Positions 7,598 to 14,922 of a stretch of DNA of 18,559 nucleotides are shown one piece after another. The position numbers were made by a program, and so were the translations under genes. This DNA is from Candidatus Woesearchaeota archaeon. GTDB lineage: Archaea > Nanobdellota > Nanobdellia > Woesearchaeales > UBA12501. The stretch is taken from assembly GCA_016177345.1 (NCBI GenBank), contig JACOVM010000098.1, positions 1 to 18,559 of the forward strand, in the 5' to 3' direction. The notes under the pieces are model-generated. The model was given only the letters and a program-made list of their open reading frames with translations. It made no database searches and was not told the origin of the DNA. Each line of letters opens with the position of its first letter. Positions within the stretch are counted from its first letter, which is position 1.

Positions 7598-8752
7598 ATG
7601 AATTCAGCCCTATCATCAACGCCTCAAGCGAACACGAAGGTTATTGTAAAATATGTTGACCTCCCGCTTCAGTTTCAAAGATACAAGCATGAAATTCTTC
7701 AAAGAATAGAACAGGTCTGTGAGTCTGGACAGTTTATCTTAGGCCCAGAACTGGAGCGGTTTGAGAAAGATTTTGCGTTATACTGCCAGTGCAAGCATGC
7801 TATTGGTGTGGCGAATGGAACTGATGCGTTATTTCTTGTCATGAAAGCGCTCGGCATTGGCTCTGGCGATGAGGTGATTACTGCAACAAATTCCTTTCTC
7901 GCCAGTGCAGGAGCCATTGCGGCGATAGGGGCAAAGCCAGTTCTTGTTGACGTTCGAGACGATTTGAACATTGATCCTGTTGCCATCGAGCAGGCTATAA
8001 CGCCGACAACAAAGGCGATCATCCCGGTTCATCTTACTGGAAGGCCAGCGGACATGAACAAAATTATCGACATTGCTCATCGCCACCGCCTCTTTGTTAT
8101 CGAAGATGCTGCACAAGCTGTCGGGGCGGAATATTATGGAAGAAAGGTTGGCTCGCTTGGAACTGCTGCAGCGTTCAGCCTCCATCCCCTCAAGATACTT
8201 CATGTGTATGGTGATGGAGGGGTCATCACCACAAATGATGATGCCCTTGCTGATGCTCTTCGCAAGCTTCGCAATCATGGGCTGGTAACGCGAGACATCT
8301 GCGAGCAATGGGGATACAACTCACGGCTTGACTCTATTCACGCCGCTATTGCTAACGTCAAGCTCTCTCACCTTCATGAAGATCACCAGATTCTCCAGTC
8401 CATTGCGGCAGCGTATCGAAAAGGCCTTCAAGAGGTTGCTGCACAAGGGAAGGTCATTGTTCCGCAAGATAAGCCGCATGAAAAAGCAGTCTACCACACC
8501 TTTATTGTTCAATGTAACCAGCGTGATGCGCTTCAAGCATATCTGCTAGGCCATGGGATTGAGACAAAAGTCCATTACCCTATTCCGATTCATATCCAGC
8601 AGCCGGGGCGTGGACTGGGGTACAAGAGCGGTGACCTTCCTCATGCGGAATTCCTTGCGTCAAGAATCCTCAGCTTGCCAATCTATCCGGGATTAACAGA
8701 GGAGCAGATTTCACTCGTTATTCAAACAATTCATTCATTTTATCAACAATAA
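7598..8752 (+). CDS. DegT/DnrJ/EryC1-family PLP aminotransferase, tandem paralogue
   Basis: A 384-residue sugar aminotransferase with the same order of motifs as its upstream neighbour: GVANGTDAL, VIEDAAQAVGAE, FSLHPLKI with the PLP lysine at about K199, then GDGGVITTN, and a shared C-terminal VHYPIPIHIQ segment. The two proteins are clearly paralogous but far from identical, so the duplication is old. An AAAGGAG ribosome binding site at 7580-7586 supports this start. Together with the first copy it could install two amino groups, act on two isomers, or form a heteromer (family members are dimers across the active site); none of this is shown by sequence. Likely substrate: a 3- or 4-keto NDP-sugar. 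Confidence 0.93.
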   Translation: MNSALSSTPQANTKVIVKYVDLPLQFQRYKHEILQRIEQVCESGQFILGPELERFEKDFALYCQCKHAIGVANGTDALFLVMKALGIGSGDEVITATNSFLASAGAIAAIGAKPVLVDVRDDLNIDPVAIEQAITPTTKAIIPVHLTGRPADMNKIIDIAHRHRLFVIEDAAQAVGAEYYGRKVGSLGTAAAFSLHPLKILHVYGDGGVITTNDDALADALRKLRNHGLVTRDICEQWGYNSRLDSIHAAIANVKLSHLHEDHQILQSIAAAYRKGLQEVAAQGKVIVPQDKPHEKAVYHTFIVQCNQRDALQAYLLGHGIETKVHYPIPIHIQQPGRGLGYKSGDLPHAEFLASRILSLPIYPGLTEEQISLVIQTIHSFYQQ

Positions 8753-8771
8753 TTATCAGCAATAAAACAAG

Positions 8772-8786
8772 AAGCCTGATAGGCTT
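8772..8786. repeat. Small hairpin AAGCCT-GAT-AGGCTT
   Basis: A perfect 6-bp stem with a 3-base loop lies in the gap between the second aminotransferase and the kinase, upstream of the kinase TATA box. It may be an operator or part of a 3' end; no T run follows. Confidence 0.5.
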
Positions 8787-8814
8787 GACCAAAAGGGAAG
8801 ATGCACCATTGAAG

Positions 8815-8822
8815 ATATAAAA
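8815..8822 (+). promoter_or_regulatory. TATA box of kinase-isomerase operon
   Basis: ATATAAAA is centred about 23 bases before the ATG at 8841, so the heptose kinase/isomerase pair probably has its own near-leaderless promoter. Confidence 0.55.
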
Positions 8823-8840
8823 CATTGAAGGCACATAACC

Positions 8841-9911
8841 ATGGCATTACCTCAAGATTCAAAACCTCCAGATTCAAGAGCAAAAATTATTGAAAAGCTG
8901 AATAAAGCAAGCTTGCTGAAGACCTTTGACTCCTTAAAGCACTTGCGGGTGCTCATTATTGGAGACACGATTATTGACCAGTACATTTTTGTTTATCCAA
9001 AAAGCAGGGCTATCAAAGACCCTATTCTCTCCGCAGAGTATGACTATCATGAGACCTACGCCGGCGGCATTCTGGCTATTGCTAACCACATCAGTGATTT
9101 TGTCCATAGCGCCCATGTTGTAACTATTCTTGGAGACCAGCGAACAAAAGAAGAATTTGTCAAGCAATCTCTTCGAAAAAATGTTACGTTAAAAACCTTT
9201 ATCAAAAAGAATGCCCCAACAACGATCAAGAGGCGCTATGTTGACAGCTATCGCGACAATAATAAGCTGTTTAAAGTAGAATATATTAACGATGAGCCAA
9301 TAACACCGGAGCTGTCTCAGGAAATTGCTGCTTATCTCTCCTCAATACTATCTTCCTCTTCTTATGACATTGTTGTTGTTGGAGATTTTGGCCATGGATT
9401 TATTGATAATACTATTCGCTCAGTCATTCAAGAAAAGGCGCCATTTCTTGCCATTAATGTCCAATCAAATAGTGCAAATATGGGATATAACTATATTACC
9501 CAATATCAAAAACCAAACTTTGTGACCATCAATAACCAGGAACTGCGTCTTCCTCTCGGAATGAGATTCGAGCCATTAGAAGAGGTTATCCAGGAGATTA
9601 AGCGGAGATATCAAACAACAAAATTCTTGATTACGCTTGGAAAAACAGGATCTATTTATACGCATCAGGGTGGAACATTTGCTGCCCCTATCCTTACTGA
9701 TCAGGTCAAGGACACTATTGGCGCTGGTGACTCCTCCTTTTCTATAACTTCTCTCCTCTCTTTTGTGCCGCAGGAGGATGAAGAGCTAATCCCATTTATC
9801 GCAAACTGTGCTGGTGCGATTATCGCAAAGGTTCGAGGCAATAAAGAGTCATTAACAAAGCAGTCATTGCTTGACTTTGTAGAAACACTGAAACGAGGTG
9901 AACAACCATGA
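8841..9911 (+). CDS. PfkB-family carbohydrate kinase, HldA/RfaE1-like
   Basis: A 356-residue ribokinase-fold kinase. The N-terminal IIGDTIIDQYIF aligns with the GDxMLDxY start of heptose kinases. The following SRAIKDPILSAEY and TYAGGILAIANHI match the positions of their RISPEAPVPV and PGGAANVA segments. The C-terminal DTIGAGDSS (GAGD at about 294-297) holds the anion hole and catalytic aspartate. Predicted reaction: phosphorylation of D-glycero-D-manno-heptose 7-phosphate at C1 to the beta-1,7-bisphosphate. The residue assignment is by motif; the heptose substrate is inferred from the GmhA-like gene that overlaps its stop (ATGA) and the nearby nucleotidyltransferase/phosphatase fusion. About 30 extra N-terminal residues precede the fold. 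Alternative: kinase for another sugar phosphate. Confidence 0.85.
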   Translation: MALPQDSKPPDSRAKIIEKLNKASLLKTFDSLKHLRVLIIGDTIIDQYIFVYPKSRAIKDPILSAEYDYHETYAGGILAIANHISDFVHSAHVVTILGDQRTKEEFVKQSLRKNVTLKTFIKKNAPTTIKRRYVDSYRDNNKLFKVEYINDEPITPELSQEIAAYLSSILSSSSYDIVVVGDFGHGFIDNTIRSVIQEKAPFLAINVQSNSANMGYNYITQYQKPNFVTINNQELRLPLGMRFEPLEEVIQEIKRRYQTTKFLITLGKTGSIYTHQGGTFAAPILTDQVKDTIGAGDSSFSITSLLSFVPQEDEELIPFIANCAGAIIAKVRGNKESLTKQSLLDFVETLKRGEQP

Positions 9912-10465
9912 AAAATTGGCAAGAGTATAAGGAGAAACTGATTGATTCGCTCAACTCCTTTGAGTTCGATGAGAGGATTCTTCAAATTTTGAAGGACTCT
10001 ATTAAGAATAATCAGACTATTTTTGTTGCCGGCAATGGCGGAAGTGCAGCAATGGCAAGCCATTATGTTTGTGACTTGTCAAAAGGAGCAACCAAGAACT
10101 GGCTTGAAAACTTTAAAAGGTATCGCGCCGTTTGCCTTTCCAGCAATATTGGGTACATGACTGCGATTTCAAACGATGAGCATTATGACGAGGTTTTTCG
10201 GCAACAGCTTATTAATCTTGCAAAGCCAAATGACATTTTAATCCTCATCTCCTCATCTGGAAACAGCCCGAACATTATCAAGGCTGCTGAGTACGGCAAG
10301 AAGACAGGCATGATTGTTATTGGCATTTGCGGCTTTAGCGGCGGAAAGCTCAAGCAGCTATCAGATCATGTTGCCCATATCAACAGAAACTCCTATGAAA
10401 TCTGCGAGAATGTTCATGACGCTTTTGGGCAGTTTCTTGCGGCGTACTTGCGGGAGTCTTCCTAA
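9908..10465 (+). CDS. gmhA: SIS-domain isomerase, GmhA-like (sedoheptulose 7-phosphate isomerase)
   Basis: At 185 residues it has the full single-domain GmhA length. The phosphosugar loop FVAGNGGSAAMASHYVCDL (about 39-57), AISNDEHYDEVF (about 86-97) and SSSGNSPNIIKAAEYGKK (about 115-132) are the hallmark GmhA segments. The C-terminus has ENVHDAFGQFLAAYL; the first His corresponds to the EVH of bacterial enzymes, but a second His found in E. coli GmhA is not matched. Predicted role: sedoheptulose 7-phosphate to D-glycero-D-manno-heptose 7-phosphate, the entry step of heptose synthesis. The start ATG overlaps the kinase TGA (ATGA) and is preceded by GAGGTGA at 9895-9901, so translation is probably coupled. 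Another SIS isomerase or a DiaA-type protein is less likely given the neighbours. Confidence 0.88.
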   Translation: MKNWQEYKEKLIDSLNSFEFDERILQILKDSIKNNQTIFVAGNGGSAAMASHYVCDLSKGATKNWLENFKRYRAVCLSSNIGYMTAISNDEHYDEVFRQQLINLAKPNDILILISSSGNSPNIIKAAEYGKKTGMIVIGICGFSGGKLKQLSDHVAHINRNSYEICENVHDAFGQFLAAYLRESS

Positions 10466-10532
10466 GCTCGCAGTTCATTATTGTTCAACTGCAACGGACA
10501 GGGACGATTATGTTTATCAACCAGTGTGTAGT

Positions 10533-11633
10533 TTAACCTGTGGGTAGTGTGGCATCAAGTGTGGTATCAATGTATCGAACAGCCTGTTCGTAATGAATTG
10601 GCACGCTTGCGTCAATATAGTGGGCTTTGAGCGCTTTGGCAAGGCCTTGGTCCTCTTCCCTATCTCCTATGACAATAATAGTTGAAAAGTCGTTTGTGGA
10701 AAGAGAGAGCTTCTGCAGCGCATCATGGACCATGGTTGGGGCTGGCTTTCGCTTTGTTTCTGCCTTAACAAAGTTGGGATTAAACGTTAGTTTTCCTTTC
10801 ATCAATTCTGCATAGGCTGCATCAGCGTCAGGGCAGTATTCCCAAGCACTGATGGCAATTCCCTTTTCTTGCAAGAGCTGATTGATGTGCCTGTTTATGT
10901 CCTCCACCTGTTCGCAAGAATAATATCCCCGTGCAACTCCGGTTTGGTTCGTTGCAACAATCATGGTTGCCTTATATTTTGTCTGGATGTAAAGAAGAAG
11001 ATCAACAACGCTTTTTCGGAGGGCAACCTGCTCTTTCCAGTTCTCTTCCCTTCCCAGGAATCCAGCATCTTCAATGAGTGTCCCATCACGATCAACAACG
11101 ACAAGAACTCTTTTCACATCAAGCCTTTCTTTAATGTATTGTATAATATCTGTAGTGGATAACTTTACGTCGTTTGTGTATCTCATCTCTCCACTGCATG
11201 CCTGTATTGCTTCACGCTCTGCACTAATCCCGGGAGTTGCTTTATTAATAAAATCAGGCCCTTTGATGTAGTATGATGGTTTTAGGTAATTGATGACATC
11301 AGTGCCTCCCTTAATGTCGGTAATGACAACATAATTAACAAAGCTCACCGCTGCAGCCATGTAAGCTCGTAACTTATCAGAAAAGACAGGCCTCCCATCT
11401 CCTTTTCTTGAAGCCACAAAGCGATCAGACGTGATAGAGACAACAAGAACATCGCACCATTTTTTTGCTGACTCAAAATGAAGAATGTGGCCGGGATGGA
11501 GGAGGTCAAATCCGCCGTGGCACAGCCCAACTGCTTTCCCCCTTTGCTTCAGTTTTTTGATCACTTCAGCGGCCTGTTGAATGGTCAGGATTTTTTCACT
11601 CGTAAAGCTGCTAAGGTCGGAAACGTGGAGCAT
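10533..11633 (-). CDS. Fused nucleotidyltransferase (HldC/RfaE2-like) + HAD phosphatase (GmhB-like)
   Basis: A 366-residue two-domain enzyme. Residues about 15-165 are a cytidylyltransferase-fold nucleotidyltransferase: GLCHGGFDLLHPGHILHFE with the HxGH motif at 46-49, IKGPD at about 124-128 and LSTTDIIQYI near 159. Residues about 174-366 are a HAD phosphatase: DRDGT (181-185) with the nucleophile and general-acid aspartates, VATNQTG (motif II), a lysine in TKRKPAP (motif III) and GDREED (323-328, motif IV). Predicted joint role: removal of the C7 phosphate from heptose 1,7-bisphosphate, then transfer of a nucleotide to C1, giving ADP- or CDP-heptose. The zinc-binding cysteines of GmhB are mostly missing (only the first, in YCPD, remains). 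The promoter carries the 52-bp palindrome. It converges on the isomerase gene with a 67-base gap. Confidence 0.88.
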   Translation of the reverse strand: MLHVSDLSSFTSEKILTIQQAAEVIKKLKQRGKAVGLCHGGFDLLHPGHILHFESAKKWCDVLVVSITSDRFVASRKGDGRPVFSDKLRAYMAAAVSFVNYVVITDIKGGTDVINYLKPSYYIKGPDFINKATPGISAEREAIQACSGEMRYTNDVKLSTTDIIQYIKERLDVKRVLVVVDRDGTLIEDAGFLGREENWKEQVALRKSVVDLLLYIQTKYKATMIVATNQTGVARGYYSCEQVEDINRHINQLLQEKGIAISAWEYCPDADAAYAELMKGKLTFNPNFVKAETKRKPAPTMVHDALQKLSLSTNDFSTIIVIGDREEDQGLAKALKAHYIDASVPIHYEQAVRYIDTTLDATLPTG

Positions 11634-11659
11634 TGTTCATATAACCCATTCTTGGTATT

Positions 11660-11711
11660 GTTATAGCAAATCTCATTGATTTATGAACAGATTTGATGAG
11701 ATTCTGCTATT
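11660..11711 (-). repeat. 52-bp palindromic element, copy 2 (inverted relative to copy 1)
   Basis: This is the reverse complement of 66-117 with 2 differences in 52. On the - strand it ends in TTTGCTATAAC (about 11670-11660), a TATA-like stretch about 30 bases before the ATG at 11633, so here the element probably contains the promoter itself. GGGTTATA follows 12 bases downstream, as near copy 1. The rest of the 11634-11806 gap holds nothing I recognise. Confidence 0.85.
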
Positions 11712-11806
11712 ATCTTGTAGATAAGCTGGATATTTATATTCCTTATTGTCTAGCGGGCTCTGTTCCAGTTCTTTTTCAGCTAGCGCCACTATACGCTGTC
11801 ACAGTG

Positions 11807-13114
11807 TCAATGGCAGCCACGCCCAACGCCACTGTACAAGAATCCAAGGGCTTTCATTTCTGTTGGGTCGTAGACATTTCTTCCATCAACAATAATAGGC
11901 TGTTTCATAGTTGACTTGAGTTGGATGAGATCGAGGTTTCTGAATTCGTCCCACTCTGTAATAATCAATAACGCGTCGCAATCTTTTGCTGCCCCGATAG
12001 GATTTTTTGCATAGGCAACATGATGAAGTATTTTTTTTGCTGCCTGTTCTGCTTCTGGATCAAACACAATAATGTTTGCTCCAAGCTTTTGCAGCTGGTC
12101 AATAATAATGAGGGATGGTGCTTCCCTGATGTCGTCTGTTTTTGGCTTAAATGCGAGCCCCCAAATGGCAATAGTGCATCCCTGAAGGGTTGGTAAGTGG
12201 TGTTGGAGTTTTGGGACAAGCGATCTTTTCTGTTCTTCGTTTACTTCATCGACGGAGGAAAGGATTTTCATGGTTGTCCCCTGTTTTTTCCCCATGGCGA
12301 TCATGCCCCGGACGTCTTTTGGAAAGCAGCTTCCCCCGTAGCCGACTCCTGCTTGGAGATATCTTGGGCCGATTCTGTTGTCGAGCCCCATTCCTTTAGC
12401 GACAACCTTGACGTCAGCCCCAACTTTTTCACAGAGCTTTGCAATTTCATTCATGAACGAAATCCTTGTGGCTAGCATGGCATTTGATGCGTACTTAATC
12501 ATCTCAGCGCTTTTAATGTCGGTGATGACGATAGGCCGTGTCGTACGTTCAAGAGAGCGATATAGAGACATCATCACCCTCTTTGCATTGTCATCCTCGA
12601 CTCCAATGATGATCCTGTCAGGATTCATGAAGTCCTTTACTGCTTGGCCTTCTCGAAGAAATTCTGGGTTGGAGACAACGTCAAAGTCGCAAGACGTTCG
12701 TTGTGCTTGCTTTATATGGGAGCTAATTCGTTCCGATGTCCCAACAGGAACTGTGCTTTTCGTCACTACGAGCTTGTACCCATTCATGTACACGCCAATG
12801 TCTTCTGCAACCTTATCAACATAACCGAGTTCGACGTCGCCGTCTTCTTTTGATGGCGTATTGACGCAGATGAAGATGATGCTTCCAAAAGAATATGCCT
12901 CCTGCTTGTTTGTGGTGAAGAGGAGCCTTCCTTCCCTCATGTTTCTGCTGATCAAGTCACTGAGGCCTGGCTCGTAGATTGGGATGAGGCCTTGATTGAG
13001 CTTTCGTATTTTTTCTTCGTCAATATCGAGGCAGAGAACTTCGTTTCCAAGATCTGAAAAGCATGCTCCAGTGACAAGGCCAACATAGCCTGTTCCAACA
13101 ATCGTTATTCTCAT
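11807..13114 (-). CDS. ugd: UDP-glucose 6-dehydrogenase
   Basis: A 435-residue UDP-glucose/GDP-mannose dehydrogenase family enzyme, which oxidises UDP-glucose to UDP-glucuronate with two NAD. The N-terminal Rossmann motif is GTGYVGLVTG (7-16). TKSTVPVGT (118-126) and SNPEFLREG (148-156) are present, the catalytic Cys263 sits in GVGYGGSCFPKD, and the C-terminal domain ends with VDGRNVYDP and YSGVGRG. Length and motifs favour UDP-glucose over GDP-mannose or UDP-HexNAc substrates, though those cannot be excluded. Start at 13114 with AGGGG closely upstream and a TATA box about 35 bases away. It shares strand with the phosphomannomutase gene just upstream (gap 107 bases) but has its own promoter. 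Confidence 0.95.
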   Translation of the reverse strand: MRITIVGTGYVGLVTGACFSDLGNEVLCLDIDEEKIRKLNQGLIPIYEPGLSDLISRNMREGRLLFTTNKQEAYSFGSIIFICVNTPSKEDGDVELGYVDKVAEDIGVYMNGYKLVVTKSTVPVGTSERISSHIKQAQRTSCDFDVVSNPEFLREGQAVKDFMNPDRIIIGVEDDNAKRVMMSLYRSLERTTRPIVITDIKSAEMIKYASNAMLATRISFMNEIAKLCEKVGADVKVVAKGMGLDNRIGPRYLQAGVGYGGSCFPKDVRGMIAMGKKQGTTMKILSSVDEVNEEQKRSLVPKLQHHLPTLQGCTIAIWGLAFKPKTDDIREAPSLIIIDQLQKLGANIIVFDPEAEQAAKKILHHVAYAKNPIGAAKDCDALLIITEWDEFRNLDLIQLKSTMKQPIIVDGRNVYDPTEMKALGFLYSGVGRGCH

Positions 13115-13143
13115 AATTCCCCTCTTGCTTTGTGCGAGCCAAA

Positions 13144-13154
13144 GGTATATAAAG
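13144..13154 (-). promoter_or_regulatory. TATA box of ugd
   Basis: CTTTATATACC on the - strand is centred about 35 bases before the ATG at 13114. It predicts a leader of about ten bases that contains the GGGG of the ribosome binding site. Confidence 0.65.
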
Positions 13155-13221
13155 ATTTTGGGGTTAGACGCGTAGGAGTTTGAAGGTATTGTTTCTTAAA
13201 GCACTCCCTAAACTAATCCCC

Positions 13222-14580
13222 TTAGCTGCCCAGTATCATCTTGGTAATTCTTGCTTTTATTGTTTCCATTTCTTCTTTAGTCTCTGCTTCTACAATAAGA
13301 CGCAGTACTGGTTCGGTATTTGATGCGCGGACGCTGCACCACCAGGTTGGATACTCTATTTTGATGCCATCCAGGGTAATAAGCTTTCCATCTGGAAGCG
13401 CTGTGGCAATTCTCTTCATAGTCCCTTCTTTATCACTCACCTCAAAATTGATTTCTCCAGAATGATAATATTTTCGGAGAGGCTTGACAAGCTCGGAAAG
13501 CGGCTTCTGCTCGCTGTTGCGGTCGCGAAGAATGTTTAAGAGGAGCATGGTAGTGATGATCGTGCTTTCAGTGTACTCATTCTCTTGATAATAGAAATGC
13601 CCGGCGAGCTCTCCTCCAAAGAGGATCTTTTTTTCTCGCATCAGCTTTTTAACGAAGGAATGGCCGACACGGGACATGACTGGGGTTCCACCGCAAGCCA
13701 GGATGGTTTCGGGAACAATGTTGGATGCGCGAAGATCATATAAGATTGCAGCATTCTTCTGCCCTTTCTTTTTTTCGAGTAGGTATTGCGCAATAAGCGC
13801 AGTCATAAGATCTGCGGTAACTGTTTTTCCATTCTCGTCAACGAGTATGCATCGATCTCCATCCCCATCAGTGGCAATGCCAAGGTCTGCATGGCTTGCC
13901 AGTACTGCTTGTTGGAGATCATGGAGATTTTCTTCTTTGATCGGGTTTGCTTCATGATTTGGAAAATTGCCATCTAACTCATGATACAGGGGAATATATT
14001 TGCAAGAGGGAATATTCTTGAATACTGCTGGAAATGTCAATCCCCCCATACCGTTTCCGGTGTCAACAACAATAGTGAGCGGTTTTGTCCGCAGCGATAA
14101 TGGTGATAAAAAAGAGAGGTTATACTGGATATAGTCTTGCAGCACCTCTTTTTTTGTTACCCTTCCCTTGCTTGCGCTTGAAGGAAAGGTATTGTTGGTT
14201 GCAAGAGCTTGAAGGTCTTTAATTCCATCATCTCCGCTAATTGGAATACAATTATTCCTGCAGAACTTAAAGCCATTATATTGTGCAGGGTTATGGGATG
14301 CTGTAATCATGATGGCTGCTTCTGCAGTTTTTGCCGTAAAATACAACATGGGAGTAGAGCAAAGCCCAATAAACGTAACATCTGCTCCCTGGTCAGTGAT
14401 GCCTTTAATGAGCGCTTCAGAGAGGGGCTTTGAAGAGGCCCTCATATCGTGGCCTACCACAACATGGGGGCATTGGAGAAAGCAAACAAGAGCTCTTCCA
14501 ATGCGATAAGCACTGTCTTGGTTGAGTTCTTCAGGATACAGCCCACGTATGTCATAAGCCTTGAAAATCTGTGGTTGCAT
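13222..14580 (-). CDS. manB: Phosphomannomutase/phosphoglucomutase
   Basis: A 452-residue alpha-D-phosphohexomutase that interconverts hexose 6- and 1-phosphates (Man-6-P/Man-1-P or Glc). The four family loops are visible: TASHNPAQYNGFK with phosphoserine Ser95, Mg-binding DGDGDR (238-243), sugar-specificity GGELAGHFYY and phosphate-binding RASNTEPVLRLIVEA. The frame stays open 81 codons further upstream (to 14823), but that part overlaps the 5S rRNA gene on the other strand. A TATA box lies exactly 26 bases before ATG 14580, and MQPQIFKAYDIRGLYPEEL is a normal family N-terminus, so I use 14580. Products would feed Ugd (via UDP-glucose) and mannose nucleotides. Phosphoglucosamine mutase is less likely from the ASHNPAQYNG loop and length, but specificity is not certain. 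Confidence 0.93.
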   Translation of the reverse strand: MQPQIFKAYDIRGLYPEELNQDSAYRIGRALVCFLQCPHVVVGHDMRASSKPLSEALIKGITDQGADVTFIGLCSTPMLYFTAKTAEAAIMITASHNPAQYNGFKFCRNNCIPISGDDGIKDLQALATNNTFPSSASKGRVTKKEVLQDYIQYNLSFLSPLSLRTKPLTIVVDTGNGMGGLTFPAVFKNIPSCKYIPLYHELDGNFPNHEANPIKEENLHDLQQAVLASHADLGIATDGDGDRCILVDENGKTVTADLMTALIAQYLLEKKKGQKNAAILYDLRASNIVPETILACGGTPVMSRVGHSFVKKLMREKKILFGGELAGHFYYQENEYTESTIITTMLLLNILRDRNSEQKPLSELVKPLRKYYHSGEINFEVSDKEGTMKRIATALPDGKLITLDGIKIEYPTWWCSVRASNTEPVLRLIVEAETKEEMETIKARITKMILGS

Positions 14581-14600
14581 GCCTTTGGCGTGGCTAGAAG

Positions 14601-14613
14601 ATATATAAATATT
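14601..14613 (-). promoter_or_regulatory. TATA box of manB
   Basis: ATATATAAATATT is centred 26 bases upstream of ATG 14580, which fixes the start codon and predicts a leaderless mRNA. Confidence 0.75.
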
Positions 14614-14625
14614 CTGCAATTTATT

Positions 14626-14669
14626 TTCAATAGTGTAAATAATTATATTCAATAAGGTGAATAATTCTA
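14626..14669. repeat. 22-bp tandem repeat in divergent manB/5S promoter region
   Basis: Two units starting TTCAATA (14626 and 14648) match at 18 of 22 positions. The period is close to two helical turns. The second includes the dyad TATTCA-n6-TGAATA (14646-14663). Position between two divergent TATA boxes makes a regulator site possible. Confidence 0.6.
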
Positions 14670-14694
14670 CAAATAGGGATTCATTTTCGCTATC

Positions 14695-14702
14695 TTTAAA
14701 TA
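14695..14702 (+). promoter_or_regulatory. TATA box of 5S rRNA gene
   Basis: TTTAAATA is centred 25-26 bases before the predicted 5' end of the 5S rRNA at 14724. Confidence 0.65.
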
Positions 14703-14723
14703 CGACCTCTTTTTTCATCAGCT

Positions 14724-14836
14724 TGAACGGCCATAGGGGCGTGGTTCTACCGGTTCCCTTTTCGAACACCGAAGTCAAGCACGCCTCCGTTCTGTGTTGT
14801 ACTGTCCTCAGGACGGGAACCACAGAAAGCTGTTCA
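14724..14836 (+). rRNA. 5S ribosomal RNA
   Basis: The conserved core TCGAACACCGAAGTCAAGC matches the 5S consensus (CCGAACACGGAAGTTAAGC). The three-helix-arm fold is supported: helix I TGAACGGC (14724-14731) with GCTGTTCA (14829-14836), helix II GGCGTG (14738-14743) with CACGCC (14780-14785), helix V TTCTGTG (14790-14796) with CACAGAA (14821-14827), capped by GTCC-TCA-GGAC. Length is about 113 nt. It stands alone, without 16S, 23S or tRNA genes nearby, with its own TATA box and a T7 run directly after it. End positions may be off by a few bases. Confidence 0.92.
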
Positions 14837-14838
14837 CC

Positions 14839-14845
14839 TTTTTTT
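14839..14845 (+). terminator. Oligo-T terminator of 5S rRNA
   Basis: Seven T directly follow the closing helix of the 5S rRNA, and the pyrimidine-rich stretch continues to about 14880. This is the usual archaeal terminator form. Confidence 0.6.
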
Positions 14846-14913
14846 CTATTTCATATTTTCTTACTCTTATTTTCTTATATCAGGTCTATCACTCTGCCTT
14901 TTGCTTCCGTTTG

Positions 14914-14922
14914 TTTTATATT
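14914..14922 (+). promoter_or_regulatory. TATA box of the 118-residue protein gene
   Basis: TTTTATATT is centred 26-27 bases before the ATG at 14945, again giving a leaderless start. Confidence 0.6.

Noticed and set aside
7829..8308. 159-codon - strand frame
   Set aside because: It lies opposite the well-supported second aminotransferase and has no recognisable motif or promoter.
8855..8877. Further 15-bp duplication (AGATTCAA twice) at the kinase N-terminus
   Set aside because: Only 8 bases match within the 15-base period, too short to separate from chance.
11693..11914. 73-codon + strand frame after the second palindrome
   Set aside because: It runs into the 3' end of ugd and starts inside the palindrome; no ribosome binding site or homology seen.
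12378..12824. 148-codon + strand frame
   Set aside because: It lies opposite ugd, whose motifs are unambiguous; a shadow of that gene.
14581..14823. N-terminal extension of 81 codons on phosphomannomutase
   Set aside because: It overlaps the 5S rRNA gene and the manB TATA box, and the family N-terminus begins at the ATG at 14580.
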